A DNA stretch of 64,000 nucleotides. Source: Ga0077555 sp963741565. GTDB taxonomy: Bacteria; Pseudomonadota; Alphaproteobacteria; Rhizobiales; Hyphomicrobiaceae. This document shows, one piece after another, positions 36,753 to 44,725 of the stretch. The DNA lies in assembly GCA_963741565.1 (NCBI GenBank), contig CAVUIK010000008.1:62001-126000 (forward strand). The letters are read 5' to 3'. The translations under genes were made by a program, and so were the position numbers. The notes under the pieces are model-generated. The model made no database searches and was not told the origin of the DNA. It saw only the letters and a program-made list of their open reading frames with translations. Each line of letters begins with the position of its first letter. Within the stretch, counting starts at the first letter, position 1.

Positions 36753-38045
36753 ATGGACCGAATCAAGATCATTGGCGGCCAGCCGCTCAAGGGGACCATC
36801 CCGATCTCTGGCGCCAAGAACGCGGCACTGCCATTGATGATCGCGAGTCTGCTCACCGCCGACAGACTGACGCTCAAGAACGTGCCCAATCTGGCCGACG
36901 TCCATCTGCTCGCCCGCATCCTGCGCAATCACGGCGTCGACCATTCGATCGAGGGCAAGCGCGCAGGGCCGGCGATGCACATCGGTGAGACCTTCCATTT
37001 CACCGCCCGTGACATTGTCGACACCACCGCCCCCTATGAAATGGTCTCGCGGATGCGGGCGAGCTTCTGGGTGCTCGGCCCCATTCTCGCTCGCATGGGT
37101 GTTGCCCGTATTTCGCTGCCGGGCGGCTGCGCCATCGGCACACGGCCGGTGGATCTGCATCTGGAAGGCCTCAAGGCGCTCGGCGCCGAGATCGAAATCG
37201 ACGCCGGCTATGTGGTCGCCACGGCGCCCAAGGGCTTGCGCGGAAACCGCGTGCTCTTCCCGAAGGTCTCCGTCGGCGCAACCCACAACGTGCTGCTCGC
37301 CGCCGCCCTCGCCAAGGGCGAGACCGTGATCGAGAACGCGGCCCGGGAGCCCGAAGTCGGCGATGTCGCGCAATGCCTCGTCAAGATGGGCGTTTTGATC
37401 GAAGGCATCGGCACCTCGACGCTGCGCATTCAGGGGCGCGACCGGATCGAAGGCGCCACGCACACCGTCCTGCCGGACCGGATCGAGGCTGGGACCTTCG
37501 CCTTCGCCGCGGCCGCGACCGGCGGCGACGTCATTCTCGAGGGCGCGCGCAAGGATCTGCTCGAGACCGCGTTCATCTCGCTGGCGCGGACCGGCGCCGT
37601 CGTCAGCGAGGTCGAGGGCGGCTTGCGAATCTCGCGCAACGGCTCCGGTATTTTGCCAATCACCATCGAAACCCAGCCGTTTCCTGGTTTCCCGACCGAT
37701 CTGCAGGCGCAGATGATGGCGCTGATGACCACCGCGAACGGCACCAGCGTCATCCGCGAGACGATCTTCGAGAACCGCTTCATGCACGTGCAGGAGCTGG
37801 CGCGGCTCGGCGCCGACATTCAACTGCACGGCGACACGGCGACGATCCGCGGCGTCAAGGGCCTCAAAGGTGCCCCTGTCATGGCGACGGACCTTCGCGC
37901 CTCCGTCTCGCTGGTGATCGCCGGCCTGATTGCCGATGGCGAGACCATGATCAACCGCGTCTATCACCTCGATCGTGGCTTCGAGCGCCTTGAGGAGAAG
38001 TTGTCGCGTTGCGGCGCTGAGATCGAGCGGATTGCTTCGGGTTGA
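36753..38045 (+). CDS. murA: UDP-N-acetylglucosamine 1-carboxyvinyltransferase
   Basis: 430 residues, the full length. It transfers enolpyruvate from PEP to UDP-GlcNAc, the first committed step of peptidoglycan synthesis, in the cytosol. The start MDRIKIIGGQPLKG and SGAKNAALPLM are standard. The active Cys lies near residue 126 in PGGCAIGTRPVDLHL, and RTGAVVSEVEGGLRIS and YHLDRGFERLEEKLSRCGAEI are also seen. ATG 36753 follows AGGAGTGA. It is the first gene of the conserved murA-hisD neighbourhood; inserted genes separate it from the DUF2948 gene. Confidence 0.95.
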   Translation: MDRIKIIGGQPLKGTIPISGAKNAALPLMIASLLTADRLTLKNVPNLADVHLLARILRNHGVDHSIEGKRAGPAMHIGETFHFTARDIVDTTAPYEMVSRMRASFWVLGPILARMGVARISLPGGCAIGTRPVDLHLEGLKALGAEIEIDAGYVVATAPKGLRGNRVLFPKVSVGATHNVLLAAALAKGETVIENAAREPEVGDVAQCLVKMGVLIEGIGTSTLRIQGRDRIEGATHTVLPDRIEAGTFAFAAAATGGDVILEGARKDLLETAFISLARTGAVVSEVEGGLRISRNGSGILPITIETQPFPGFPTDLQAQMMALMTTANGTSVIRETIFENRFMHVQELARLGADIQLHGDTATIRGVKGLKGAPVMATDLRASVSLVIAGLIADGETMINRVYHLDRGFERLEEKLSRCGAEIERIASG

Positions 38046-38067
38046 AGCCGCGCGATCGGCATCGCCG

Positions 38068-38967
38068 ATGAGCAACCGTCCAAGTGGCCCAGTCGGCGCC
38101 CTTCCCTACCTGCTGCTGGCGCTGGCCTCGCTGGGCTGGGCCGGCAATCATGTGCTCGGCCGCGCCATTGCCGGCCACGTGCCGCCGTTCGCCATCTCGA
38201 CCATCCGCTGGGCGGTGCCAACCTTGATCCTGCTGCCGTTCGCCTGGCCGCATCTGCGGCGCGATTGGCCGGCCATACGGGCGCACTGGAAGCTGATCAC
38301 GATCCTGGCCGCGCTCGGCGGTGGCGTTTTCGGCGTGTTGCAGTATGTCGGCCTCGAGCACACCACGGCGATCAACGTCTCGGTGCTGAATTCGCTCTCG
38401 CCGGTCATGATCGCGGTTGCCGGCGCGCTCCTCTTCCGCGACCGCCTGACGCTGGTTCAGGCGGCGGGCGTCACCATCTCGCTGACTGGCGTGCTTGCCA
38501 TCGTCGCCCGGGGTGATCCAGCGCAGCTCACCGGTCTCAATTTCAACTGGGGCGACCTCATCATTGTCTTCAACATGACGGTGTTCGGGATCTACTCGGC
38601 CTGCCTGCGCCTGCGGCCGGCGATCCACTGGCTGACCTGGATGTTCCTGTTTTCGCTGATCTCAACGTTGGTCGCGCTGCCGCTGTTCGTCGCCGAACAT
38701 GCGTCAGGCGCCACGCTGCAACCAACGCTCATGACGCTCGGGGCCCTGGCCTATGCCTCGATTTTTCCGACGCTCATTTCGAATCTCTCCTGGAACCGCG
38801 GCGTCGAGGTGATCGGCGCCAACCGCGCAGGCGCGACGTTACACCTGGTCGCCTGCTTCAGCGCAGTTCTTTCAACTGTGCTGCTGGGCGAAGCCTTGAT
38901 GCCATATCATATGGCAGGCTTCGCGCTGATCCTGACCGGCGTCTGGCTTGCCGCGCGCACGCCTTGA
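38068..38967 (+). CDS. EamA/DMT family transporter
   Basis: 299 residues with ten hydrophobic helices in two EamA halves. The halves start at LLLALASLGWAGNHVLGR and around WGDLIIVFNMTVFGIYSACL. A conserved LEHTTAINVSVLNSLSPVMIAVAGAL and the second-half ANRAGATLHLVACFSAVLSTVLLGEAL fit drug/metabolite exporters of the inner membrane. Substrate unknown. It begins 22 bases after murA, so it may be cotranscribed, though usually this position in the block is held by other genes. Confidence 0.88.
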   Translation: MSNRPSGPVGALPYLLLALASLGWAGNHVLGRAIAGHVPPFAISTIRWAVPTLILLPFAWPHLRRDWPAIRAHWKLITILAALGGGVFGVLQYVGLEHTTAINVSVLNSLSPVMIAVAGALLFRDRLTLVQAAGVTISLTGVLAIVARGDPAQLTGLNFNWGDLIIVFNMTVFGIYSACLRLRPAIHWLTWMFLFSLISTLVALPLFVAEHASGATLQPTLMTLGALAYASIFPTLISNLSWNRGVEVIGANRAGATLHLVACFSAVLSTVLLGEALMPYHMAGFALILTGVWLAARTP

Positions 38968-38993
38968 CATCAGTCGCAGCACAGGCCCGGCCA

Positions 38994-39488
38994 TCACTCG
39001 TCGTATTTTTCCTTGTCGAGGGAGATGCGCTCCTTGACATTGAAACGACCCGCGTAAATCGGCGCCTTGCCCGTGGTCGGTCCCTGATACTGGACGAAGA
39101 TCATGCTGCCACCCGTCTTGGTGTGGAGCGGCTGCTCGAAATGCGGGTCGGGATGATAAACCATCGTGCCCGGCCCGTACATTTTGCCGCCGATGTCGAA
39201 CTCGCCGTCGAGCACGTACCAGACCTGAGCAAAGTAGTGGTTGTGGAGCGGATGATGCGCGCCCGGCTCGAATTTCAGGATGCCGGCATTGGGCTCGGTC
39301 GGCCGCTCGGGCCGCGGATGGAACAGCATCTTGCTCCACTGGCCGGGATAGCGAAGCATCTCCCAGTCCATATCGTCCACATGGCGGCATTCGTGGGGAT
39401 GATGTGCCTCGGTCAGCGGGCCGCTCCGGGCATCCGCGGTCGGCAACTGGGTGACGGGGTCGACAGTCGGGGACTTGGTCGCGGTCAT
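38994..39488 (-). CDS. Cupin domain protein
   Basis: 164 residues. One cupin fold with metal ligands HHPLHNHYFAQVWYVLDGEF (His, His, Glu near residues 78-97) and MVYHPDPHFEQPLHTKTGG carrying the late His. The C-terminus IYAGRFNVKERISLDKEKYDE is charged. Such proteins are small dioxygenase-like enzymes or sensor domains; no partner identifies the reaction. It points against the flanking EamA and DUF2948 genes and so interrupts the murA block. Confidence 0.85.
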   Translation of the reverse strand: MTATKSPTVDPVTQLPTADARSGPLTEAHHPHECRHVDDMDWEMLRYPGQWSKMLFHPRPERPTEPNAGILKFEPGAHHPLHNHYFAQVWYVLDGEFDIGGKMYGPGTMVYHPDPHFEQPLHTKTGGSMIFVQYQGPTTGKAPIYAGRFNVKERISLDKEKYDE

Positions 39489-39671
39489 TGGAACTCTCCC
39501 TTTGCGAGGTTGGGAACGAGCTGGCGGGTCGAACCTCCACTCTACACGCCTTTCCGACGGGTTGCATGGGGGGCGCCGCCCAGCAGCCGGTTGCGCTCAT
39601 GCTGCACCGCAGCTATCAGTCGTTGCGGAACCTCGCGAACGCAATCGCGATTTCGGCAACCACAGATCCGC

Positions 39672-40136
39672 ATGGAAAAGCTCAAACTTATTGCCTTTGA
39701 TGCGGAGGACCTTGCGGTCGTCTCGGCGCATCTCCAGGACGCCGTCCTCAAAATTGGCGACATGGCGTTCCAACCGAAGGAGAAGCGTTTTGCAGCTGTC
39801 CTCAACCGCTTCGATTGGACGCGCGCCATCGCCAATGGACGGGAGGCGTTCGAGCGCCGCCAGTCCGCCCTGCGTTTCGAGCGCGTACTCGCGGCCCGCA
39901 CCCAAGGCTTCGACCTTGCGAAGAAGGGCGAGGTGCTCGCCTTGCTGGCGGTGCAGTATGCGGCCAGCAGTGCCGACGACCCAGCCGGCTGCATCACTCT
40001 CGTGTTTGCGGGCGGCGCCGCGATCCAGCTCGAGGTCGAGTGCATCGAGGCGGAGCTGCGGGATCTCGGACCGGCGTGGCGCGCCCGGGCCAAGCCCAAG
40101 CATCCGGTCGCCGATCCGGACAAACCGAGGGGCTGA
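39672..40136 (+). CDS. DUF2948 family protein
   Basis: 154 residues from ATG 39672. KLKLIAFDAEDLAVVSAHLQDAVLKIGDM at the start and FERVLAARTQGFD in the middle mark DUF2948, a small protein restricted to alphaproteobacteria and almost always next to hisD. No catalytic residues are known, and there is no signal peptide. It is 36 bases upstream of hisD on the same strand. Its conserved position suggests a house-keeping role that is not understood. Confidence 0.9.
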   Translation: MEKLKLIAFDAEDLAVVSAHLQDAVLKIGDMAFQPKEKRFAAVLNRFDWTRAIANGREAFERRQSALRFERVLAARTQGFDLAKKGEVLALLAVQYAASSADDPAGCITLVFAGGAAIQLEVECIEAELRDLGPAWRARAKPKHPVADPDKPRG

Positions 40137-40172
40137 ACGCCCGGAAAGGGGTGGCGCGGCCACCATCACACC

Positions 40173-41480
40173 ATGCCATTGAGACTGCACACCCGTGATC
40201 CGGACTTCGGGGCCCGCTTCGACGCCCTGCTCGGCTTGAAGCGTGAGGTCTCGGAGGATGTCGACGCGGTGGTGCGGGCGATCATCACCGATGTGCGCCG
40301 TCGGGGCGATGCCGCGCTGATCGAGCTGACGAATAAATTCGATCAGCTCGATTTGGCGGAGCGCGGCATTCGCGTCCCCGCAGCCGAGATCGATGCCGCC
40401 GTTGCCGCCGCCGATCCCTCGACCCGCGACGCGCTGTGCTTCGCCCGGGACCGGATCACCCGCCATCACGAGCGCCAGCGGCCCGCCGACGAGCGCTACA
40501 CCGACGCGACCGGCGCCACGCTCGGCCATCGTTGGACCGCCGTCGAAGCGGTCGGACTTTATGTGCCGGGCGGCATGGCCAGCTATCCGAGTTCAGTGCT
40601 CATGAATGCGGTGCCGGCGAAAGTCGCGGGCGTGCCGCGCATCGCCATGGTCGTGCCGGCTATGCGAGGCGAGCTGAACCCGCTGGTCCTGGCTGCCGCC
40701 CGCCTTGCCGGCGTCGACGAGATCTATCGTGTCGGCGGCGCACAGGCGATCGCCGCGTTGACCTACGGCACGCAGAGCATCCGCCCGGTCGCCAAGATCG
40801 TCGGGCCGGGCAATGCCTATGTCGCGGCAGCCAAGCGGCAGGTGTTCGGTACGGTCGGGATCGATTCCATCGCGGGCCCTTCCGAGGTGCTGGTCATTGC
40901 CGACCGGGAGAACAACCCGGAATGGCTGGCAGCAGATCTCCTGGCCCAGGCCGAGCACGATTCCGCCGCCCAATCGATCCTGATGACGGACGATGCCGCG
41001 CTCGCCGATGCCGTTGCCGCAGCCGTTGCGCGCCAACTGGCCGAGCTACCGCGCGGCGCCATTGCCGCCGAGAGCTGGCGCGTTAATGGCGCTATCATTG
41101 TCTTACGCGCGCTCGACGAGGCTCCGGCGCTCGCGGATCGGATCGCGGCCGAGCACGTCGAGATCGCGACGCGCGATTGCGAGGCGCTTGGCGCCCGCAT
41201 CCGCAACGCCGGCGCGCTGTTTCTCGGTTCGCACACACCCGAGGTGATCGGCGACTACGTCGGTGGCTCCAATCACGTTTTGCCGACGGCCCGTAGCGCC
41301 CGCTTCTCGTCGGGCCTCGGCGTACTCGACTTCATGAAACGCACGTCGATCCTGAAGCTCGATGCCGGCACGCTAGCCAAGCTCGCACCGGCCGCCATGA
41401 CACTCGCGCGCGCCGAGGGCCTGGAGGCTCACCGCCGCTCCGTTGCCATCCGGCTCGACACGGAGAAACCCGACCGATGA
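40173..41480 (+). CDS. hisD: Histidinol dehydrogenase
   Basis: 435 residues. It oxidises L-histidinol to L-histidine in two NAD-dependent steps with Zn2+. Motifs: VGLYVPGGMASYPSSVLMNA, VGGAQAIAALTYGT, GPGNAYVAAAKRQVFG and SEVLVIADRENNPEWLAADLLAQAEHD, which includes the zinc and catalytic His region. The C-terminal SNHVLPTARSARFSSGL holds the last catalytic His. The stop overlaps the next ATG by four bases (ATGA), so it is translationally coupled with UPF0262. Confidence 0.96.
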   Translation: MPLRLHTRDPDFGARFDALLGLKREVSEDVDAVVRAIITDVRRRGDAALIELTNKFDQLDLAERGIRVPAAEIDAAVAAADPSTRDALCFARDRITRHHERQRPADERYTDATGATLGHRWTAVEAVGLYVPGGMASYPSSVLMNAVPAKVAGVPRIAMVVPAMRGELNPLVLAAARLAGVDEIYRVGGAQAIAALTYGTQSIRPVAKIVGPGNAYVAAAKRQVFGTVGIDSIAGPSEVLVIADRENNPEWLAADLLAQAEHDSAAQSILMTDDAALADAVAAAVARQLAELPRGAIAAESWRVNGAIIVLRALDEAPALADRIAAEHVEIATRDCEALGARIRNAGALFLGSHTPEVIGDYVGGSNHVLPTARSARFSSGLGVLDFMKRTSILKLDAGTLAKLAPAAMTLARAEGLEAHRRSVAIRLDTEKPDR

Positions 41481-41995
41481 GCCGACGCGATCCAGGCGAT
41501 GTCGAACCGGCGGCCCCCGATGGCGCCGAACGGTCGCGCCTCGCCGAGATCACGCTCGACGCGCAATCGATCAGCCGGTCGAACCCCAATATCGAGCATG
41601 AGCGCGAGGTGGCGATCTACGACATCCTCGACGAAAACTATTTCGCGCTCGAGGGCCGCGATGACGGGCCTTACAAGCTCAACCTCGCAATCTCCGAGGA
41701 TCGCCTCGTGCTCGCGGTCGGCAGCGCCGAAGCCGAGGGCGTCGTCACCTACATGCTCTCGCTGTCGCCGCTGCGGCGCATCATCAAGGACTATTTCCTC
41801 GTCTGCGACACTTACTACCAGGCGATCCGGAATGCGCCACCTTCGCGGATCCAGGCAATCGACATGGGTCGGCGCGGACTGCATGACGAAGGCAGCCGCC
41901 TGCTCATCGAACGGCTCCAGGGCAAGATTGCTATCGATCACAACACAGCGCGTCGTCTCTTCACGCTGATCTGTGCCTTGCACTGGAAGGGGTGA
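41477..41995 (+). CDS. UPF0262 family protein
   Basis: 172 residues, the family length. Conserved: LAEITLDAQSISRSNPNIEHEREVAIYDILDEN, LRRIIKDYFLVCDTYYQAIR, and IEAIDMGRRGLHDEGS-like text in the C-terminal half (here IQAIDMGRRGLHDEGSRLL). The family has no known activity and occurs between hisD and the low-molecular-weight phosphatase in rhizobia. It overlaps both neighbours (ATGA with hisD and the stop/start with the phosphatase), so the three are one operon. Cytosolic. Confidence 0.93.
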   Translation: MSRRDPGDVEPAAPDGAERSRLAEITLDAQSISRSNPNIEHEREVAIYDILDENYFALEGRDDGPYKLNLAISEDRLVLAVGSAEAEGVVTYMLSLSPLRRIIKDYFLVCDTYYQAIRNAPPSRIQAIDMGRRGLHDEGSRLLIERLQGKIAIDHNTARRLFTLICALHWKG

Positions 41996-42456
41996 TGGGG
42001 ATGCGGGCTGGCGAGCTGCCGGGGGCGGTTCTGTTCGCCTGCACCATGAATGCCGTGCGCTCACCGATGGCGGCCGCCATCCTGCGCCATTTGGCGGGAC
42101 GGCGCATCTACGTAGCTTCTGCCGGTGTCCGCGCTGGCGAGACCGACACCTTCGTCGCAGCCGTGATGGACGAGATCGGCATCGATGTCTCGCAGCACAC
42201 GCCGCACACGCTGGCCGATCTCCACGACACGTCGTTCGACCTGATCATCACGCTGTCGCCGGAAGCCCATCACCAGGCGCTGGAGATGACCCGCACCATG
42301 GCGGTCGACGTCGAGTACTGGCCGACATTCGACGCCTCGCTGATGGTGGGGCAAGGCAGCCGCGCGCAGATCCTCGACTCGTACCGCGCTGTCCGCGATC
42401 GTCTGTTCAAGCGGATCAAGGACCGGTTCGGCTTGGAAGGCGGTCCCTCGGTTTGA
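41992..42456 (+). CDS. Low-molecular-weight phosphotyrosine phosphatase-like protein
   Basis: 154 residues from GTG 41992 or ATG 41995 within the stop of UPF0262. The P-loop FACTMNAVRSPMA has the Cx5RS signature near residues 17-26, the catalytic Cys and Arg being intact. The acid loop near VEYWPTFDASLM is compatible with an Asp general acid. These proteins occur as PTP or as arsenate reductase; in this syntenic position they are of unknown target. Cytosolic. The gene ends the hisD operon and is followed by a gap of 110 bases. Confidence 0.85.
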   Translation: MMGMRAGELPGAVLFACTMNAVRSPMAAAILRHLAGRRIYVASAGVRAGETDTFVAAVMDEIGIDVSQHTPHTLADLHDTSFDLIITLSPEAHHQALEMTRTMAVDVEYWPTFDASLMVGQGSRAQILDSYRAVRDRLFKRIKDRFGLEGGPSV

Positions 42457-42566
42457 GCAATGCCGTAGTGCAACTGACGATGGGTGCTTTTCCACGATCC
42501 ACCTATATCAAAGGTTGCGGCGTGGCTATGGTGCCCTCGGAATCGTCATCGAGGGCATGGGGACAT

Positions 42567-43577
42567 ATGCAGATCTCGCAATACGACCTGACGTCAAAAC
42601 ATCGGATTGCGGGGGCAGCCATTGCTGTCGCCCTCGCACTGGCTTCCACACCGGCCAATGCCCAGCAGGAACTGAAATTCAGCGGGCCGGTAAAGATCTT
42701 CGCCGGCTTTGCGGCAGGCGGCCAATCGGATCTTCTTGCCCGCATTGTCGCCGACCGGCTGCGCGATAAACTTGGCCGCTCGGTCGTCGTCGAAAACAAG
42801 ACGGGAGCTGGCGGACGCATCGCAGTCGAAGCGATCAAAGCGTCGCCACCCGACGGCTCGGCGTTGGCAATTGCCAACATCGCGCAAATGTCAACGGCGC
42901 CACTCGTCTTCACCGACCTCACCTACGATCCGCTGAAGGATTTCACGCCGATTGCCAAGGCTGTCGACTTCCAGGTGGTGCTCGCGACCGGCAAGCTCAC
43001 GCAGACAGCAGAACTCAAGGGCCTCGTTGCCTGGCTGAAGGCCAATCCTGACAAAAACAGCTCGGGCGTACCCGCGCTCGGCGGCTTGCCACACCTCTTC
43101 GGGATCGAACTCGGCAAGGCGACCGGCCTACAACTGCAGGCTATACCCTATCGCGGCGGCGCACCGATCGCAGCGGCCATCCTGCAGGGCGACATCGCGA
43201 TGGGCTGGGCTGGCGTCGGCGATTTCATCGAGCAGCACAAGGCCGGCACGATGAAGATCGTCGCCTCGACCGGCAAGACGCGCTCGCCGCAACTGCCGGA
43301 CGTTCCGACGTTCCTCGAGCTTGGCTTCCCAAGCAATGAACCCAATGGCTGGATCGGCTACTTTGGCCCGAAGGGGCTACCCACTGACATCGCCGCGATG
43401 TATGAGCGCGAGATCATCGCCGCGCTGAAGGATCCCGCGATCGCGAAGAAATTGGTCGAGTATGGCTTCATCGTCACGGCTGAGCCCGGAACGGCCGTGA
43501 CCGCCCAGATCGAAGCCGACTTTAAGAAGTGGAAGCCGGTCGTCGAGGCCGCCGGTCTCGGCGGTTCAAAGCAGTAG
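42567..43577 (+). CDS. Tripartite tricarboxylate transporter substrate-binding protein (TctC/Bug family)
   Basis: 336 residues from ATG 42567; the upstream frame has no better ribosome site. Signal peptide at about residues 1-31 (AVALALASTPANAQ). The body matches the periplasmic Bug receptors: FAGFAAGGQSDLLARIVADRL, VVVENKTGAGGRIAVEAI and the Asp in the binding pocket, with IPYRGGAPIAAAILQGDI. The two membrane partners TctA and TctB are not nearby, as is common for this expanded family. The ligand is probably a carboxylic acid. It is inserted between the hisD operon and maf, and the repeat array starts nine bases after its stop. Confidence 0.9.
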   Translation: MQISQYDLTSKHRIAGAAIAVALALASTPANAQQELKFSGPVKIFAGFAAGGQSDLLARIVADRLRDKLGRSVVVENKTGAGGRIAVEAIKASPPDGSALAIANIAQMSTAPLVFTDLTYDPLKDFTPIAKAVDFQVVLATGKLTQTAELKGLVAWLKANPDKNSSGVPALGGLPHLFGIELGKATGLQLQAIPYRGGAPIAAAILQGDIAMGWAGVGDFIEQHKAGTMKIVASTGKTRSPQLPDVPTFLELGFPSNEPNGWIGYFGPKGLPTDIAAMYEREIIAALKDPAIAKKLVEYGFIVTAEPGTAVTAQIEADFKKWKPVVEAAGLGGSKQ

Positions 43578-43585
43578 GGCTCTTT

Positions 43586-43882
43586 GCTTGCGCCTTCGGA
43601 TGCCCACTTCGCATCCGGCGCGTGATGCTTGCGCCTTCGGATGCCCACTTCGCATCCGGCGCGTGATGCTTGCGCCTTCGGATGCCCACTTCGCATCCGG
43701 CGCGTGATGCTTGCGCCTTCGGATGCCCACTTCGCATCCGGCGCGTGATGCTTGCGCCTTCGGATGCCCACTTCGCATCCGGCGCGTGATGCTTGCGCCT
43801 TCGGATGCCCACTTCGTGGCGGAGCCGCGCTTTGCGACGGACGCATCCGGCGCGTGATGCTTGCGCCTTCGGATGCCCACTT
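43586..43882. repeat. Array of a 41-base palindromic repeat (six stem-loops)
   Basis: Seven copies of the segment GCTTGCGCCTTCGGATGC begin at 43586, 43627, 43668, 43709, 43750, 43791 and 43859, the first six exactly 41 bases apart. Between them lies GCATCCGGCGCGTGAT, six copies (43611, 43652, 43693, 43734, 43775, 43843). Each pair of segments folds as GCATCC-GGCGC, a nine-base loop GTGATGCTT, then GCGCC-(TTC)-GGATGC. The short spacer CCACTTC also allows GGATGC to pair with the next GCATCC, so folds can extend along the array. The last interval carries a 27-base insertion after 43816. There are no unique spacers, so this is not CRISPR. It lies between two convergent genes, as REP/BIME elements do. 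Confidence 0.9.
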
Positions 43883-43887
43883 GGCCC

Positions 43888-43959
43888 CGATCGTGGTTCG
43901 CTATTTGACAATTCCGGGACGTGCGTTCGATCGCGGCGGAAAACGAGGCCACGATCGAA
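43888..43959. other. Inverted repeats beyond the array
   Basis: CGATCGTGG (43888-43896) is matched by CCACGATCG (43949-43957). Inside, TTCGATCG (43926-43933) pairs with CGATCGAA (43952-43959) around an 18-base loop. Neither is followed by a T-run on either strand. They could be a bidirectional terminator for the TctC and carboxymuconolactone-decarboxylase genes, but this is a weak reading. Confidence 0.3.
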
Positions 43960-43983
43960 ATGACGGGCCGCAATTTTAAAACG

Positions 43984-44553
43984 TCACGGCAGCGCGTGGA
44001 GGCCGGGCTTGGCACCGTCGGGGATCGGCGCCTGCGAGACGTTCAGCACCATGGCGAGCAGGCTGTAATAGCCGTGGATACCGATGAGATCGATGATCCC
44101 GCGTTCGCCGAAGGCCGCCACTGCGCGCTGATAGGTCGGCTCCGACACCGTGCGGTTGCGTGACAACTCGTCGAGGAAATCCCAGATCACGGTCTCGTCC
44201 GCGGCCATGGCATCCGGCCGCCGGCCATCGGCGATTGCGGTGATGATCGCTGGCTTCAGGCCCGCCTTTTCGGCGATGATGCTATGCGCGTGCCATTCGA
44301 AGTTCTGCGACCAGAGCCGCGCGGTGATCAGGATGGCCATCTCCGAAAGGCGGGCCTCGAAGGCCGAGTTGTAGCGGAGATACTCGCCGGTCTTCTGCAA
44401 ACGGCTCATAAAGTCGGGGCTGCGCAGCAGCGGAATGAACGGGCCGACAAGATGACCTCGCGGCCCCGCAACGATATCGGCGACGACCTTCTTCTGGGCG
44501 TCCGTCATCTTGTCGTTGGCGATCGGCGGCATGCGGGGTGTCTTGGCAGGCAT
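43984..44553 (-). CDS. Carboxymuconolactone decarboxylase family protein
   Basis: 189 residues from ATG 44553. The fold is shown by LLRSPDFMSRLQKTGEYLRY, LSEMAILITARLWSQNFEWHAHSIIAEKAGL near residues 68-98, and the following AIADGRRPD. The CxxC pair of AhpD-type peroxidases is absent, so it is of the non-redox, CMD-like branch, whose reactions are mostly unknown. No protocatechuate genes are near. It is convergent with the TctC gene across the repeat array and divergent from maf. Confidence 0.85.
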   Translation of the reverse strand: MPAKTPRMPPIANDKMTDAQKKVVADIVAGPRGHLVGPFIPLLRSPDFMSRLQKTGEYLRYNSAFEARLSEMAILITARLWSQNFEWHAHSIIAEKAGLKPAIITAIADGRRPDAMAADETVIWDFLDELSRNRTVSEPTYQRAVAAFGERGIIDLIGIHGYYSLLAMVLNVSQAPIPDGAKPGLHALP

Positions 44554-44725
44554 AGAGGGCTCCCGAGAGAATTGGTAATGCCGGCCGATACTAGCCGAAC
44601 CGGCTACCCAAAGGGAATGTCCGCTGTGCCCGCGCGTCGGTCTCCTTTTCTGTTGCGCCGACGCTCGGTCAATGGGCATGCTCGCGCCCGAATCCGGTGT
44701 TACCTGAACACCCCTCAAGTTGGTA

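Noticed and set aside
43586..43882. CRISPR array
   Set aside because: There are no distinct spacers: the whole unit is identical between copies, and no cas genes are present.
43358..44015. Long minus-strand open frames across the repeat array with repeated peptide segments
   Set aside because: The 41-base unit is not a multiple of three and contains no minus-strand stops, so every frame stays open and yields a 41-residue peptide period. They overlap the convergent coding genes and have no ribosome sites.
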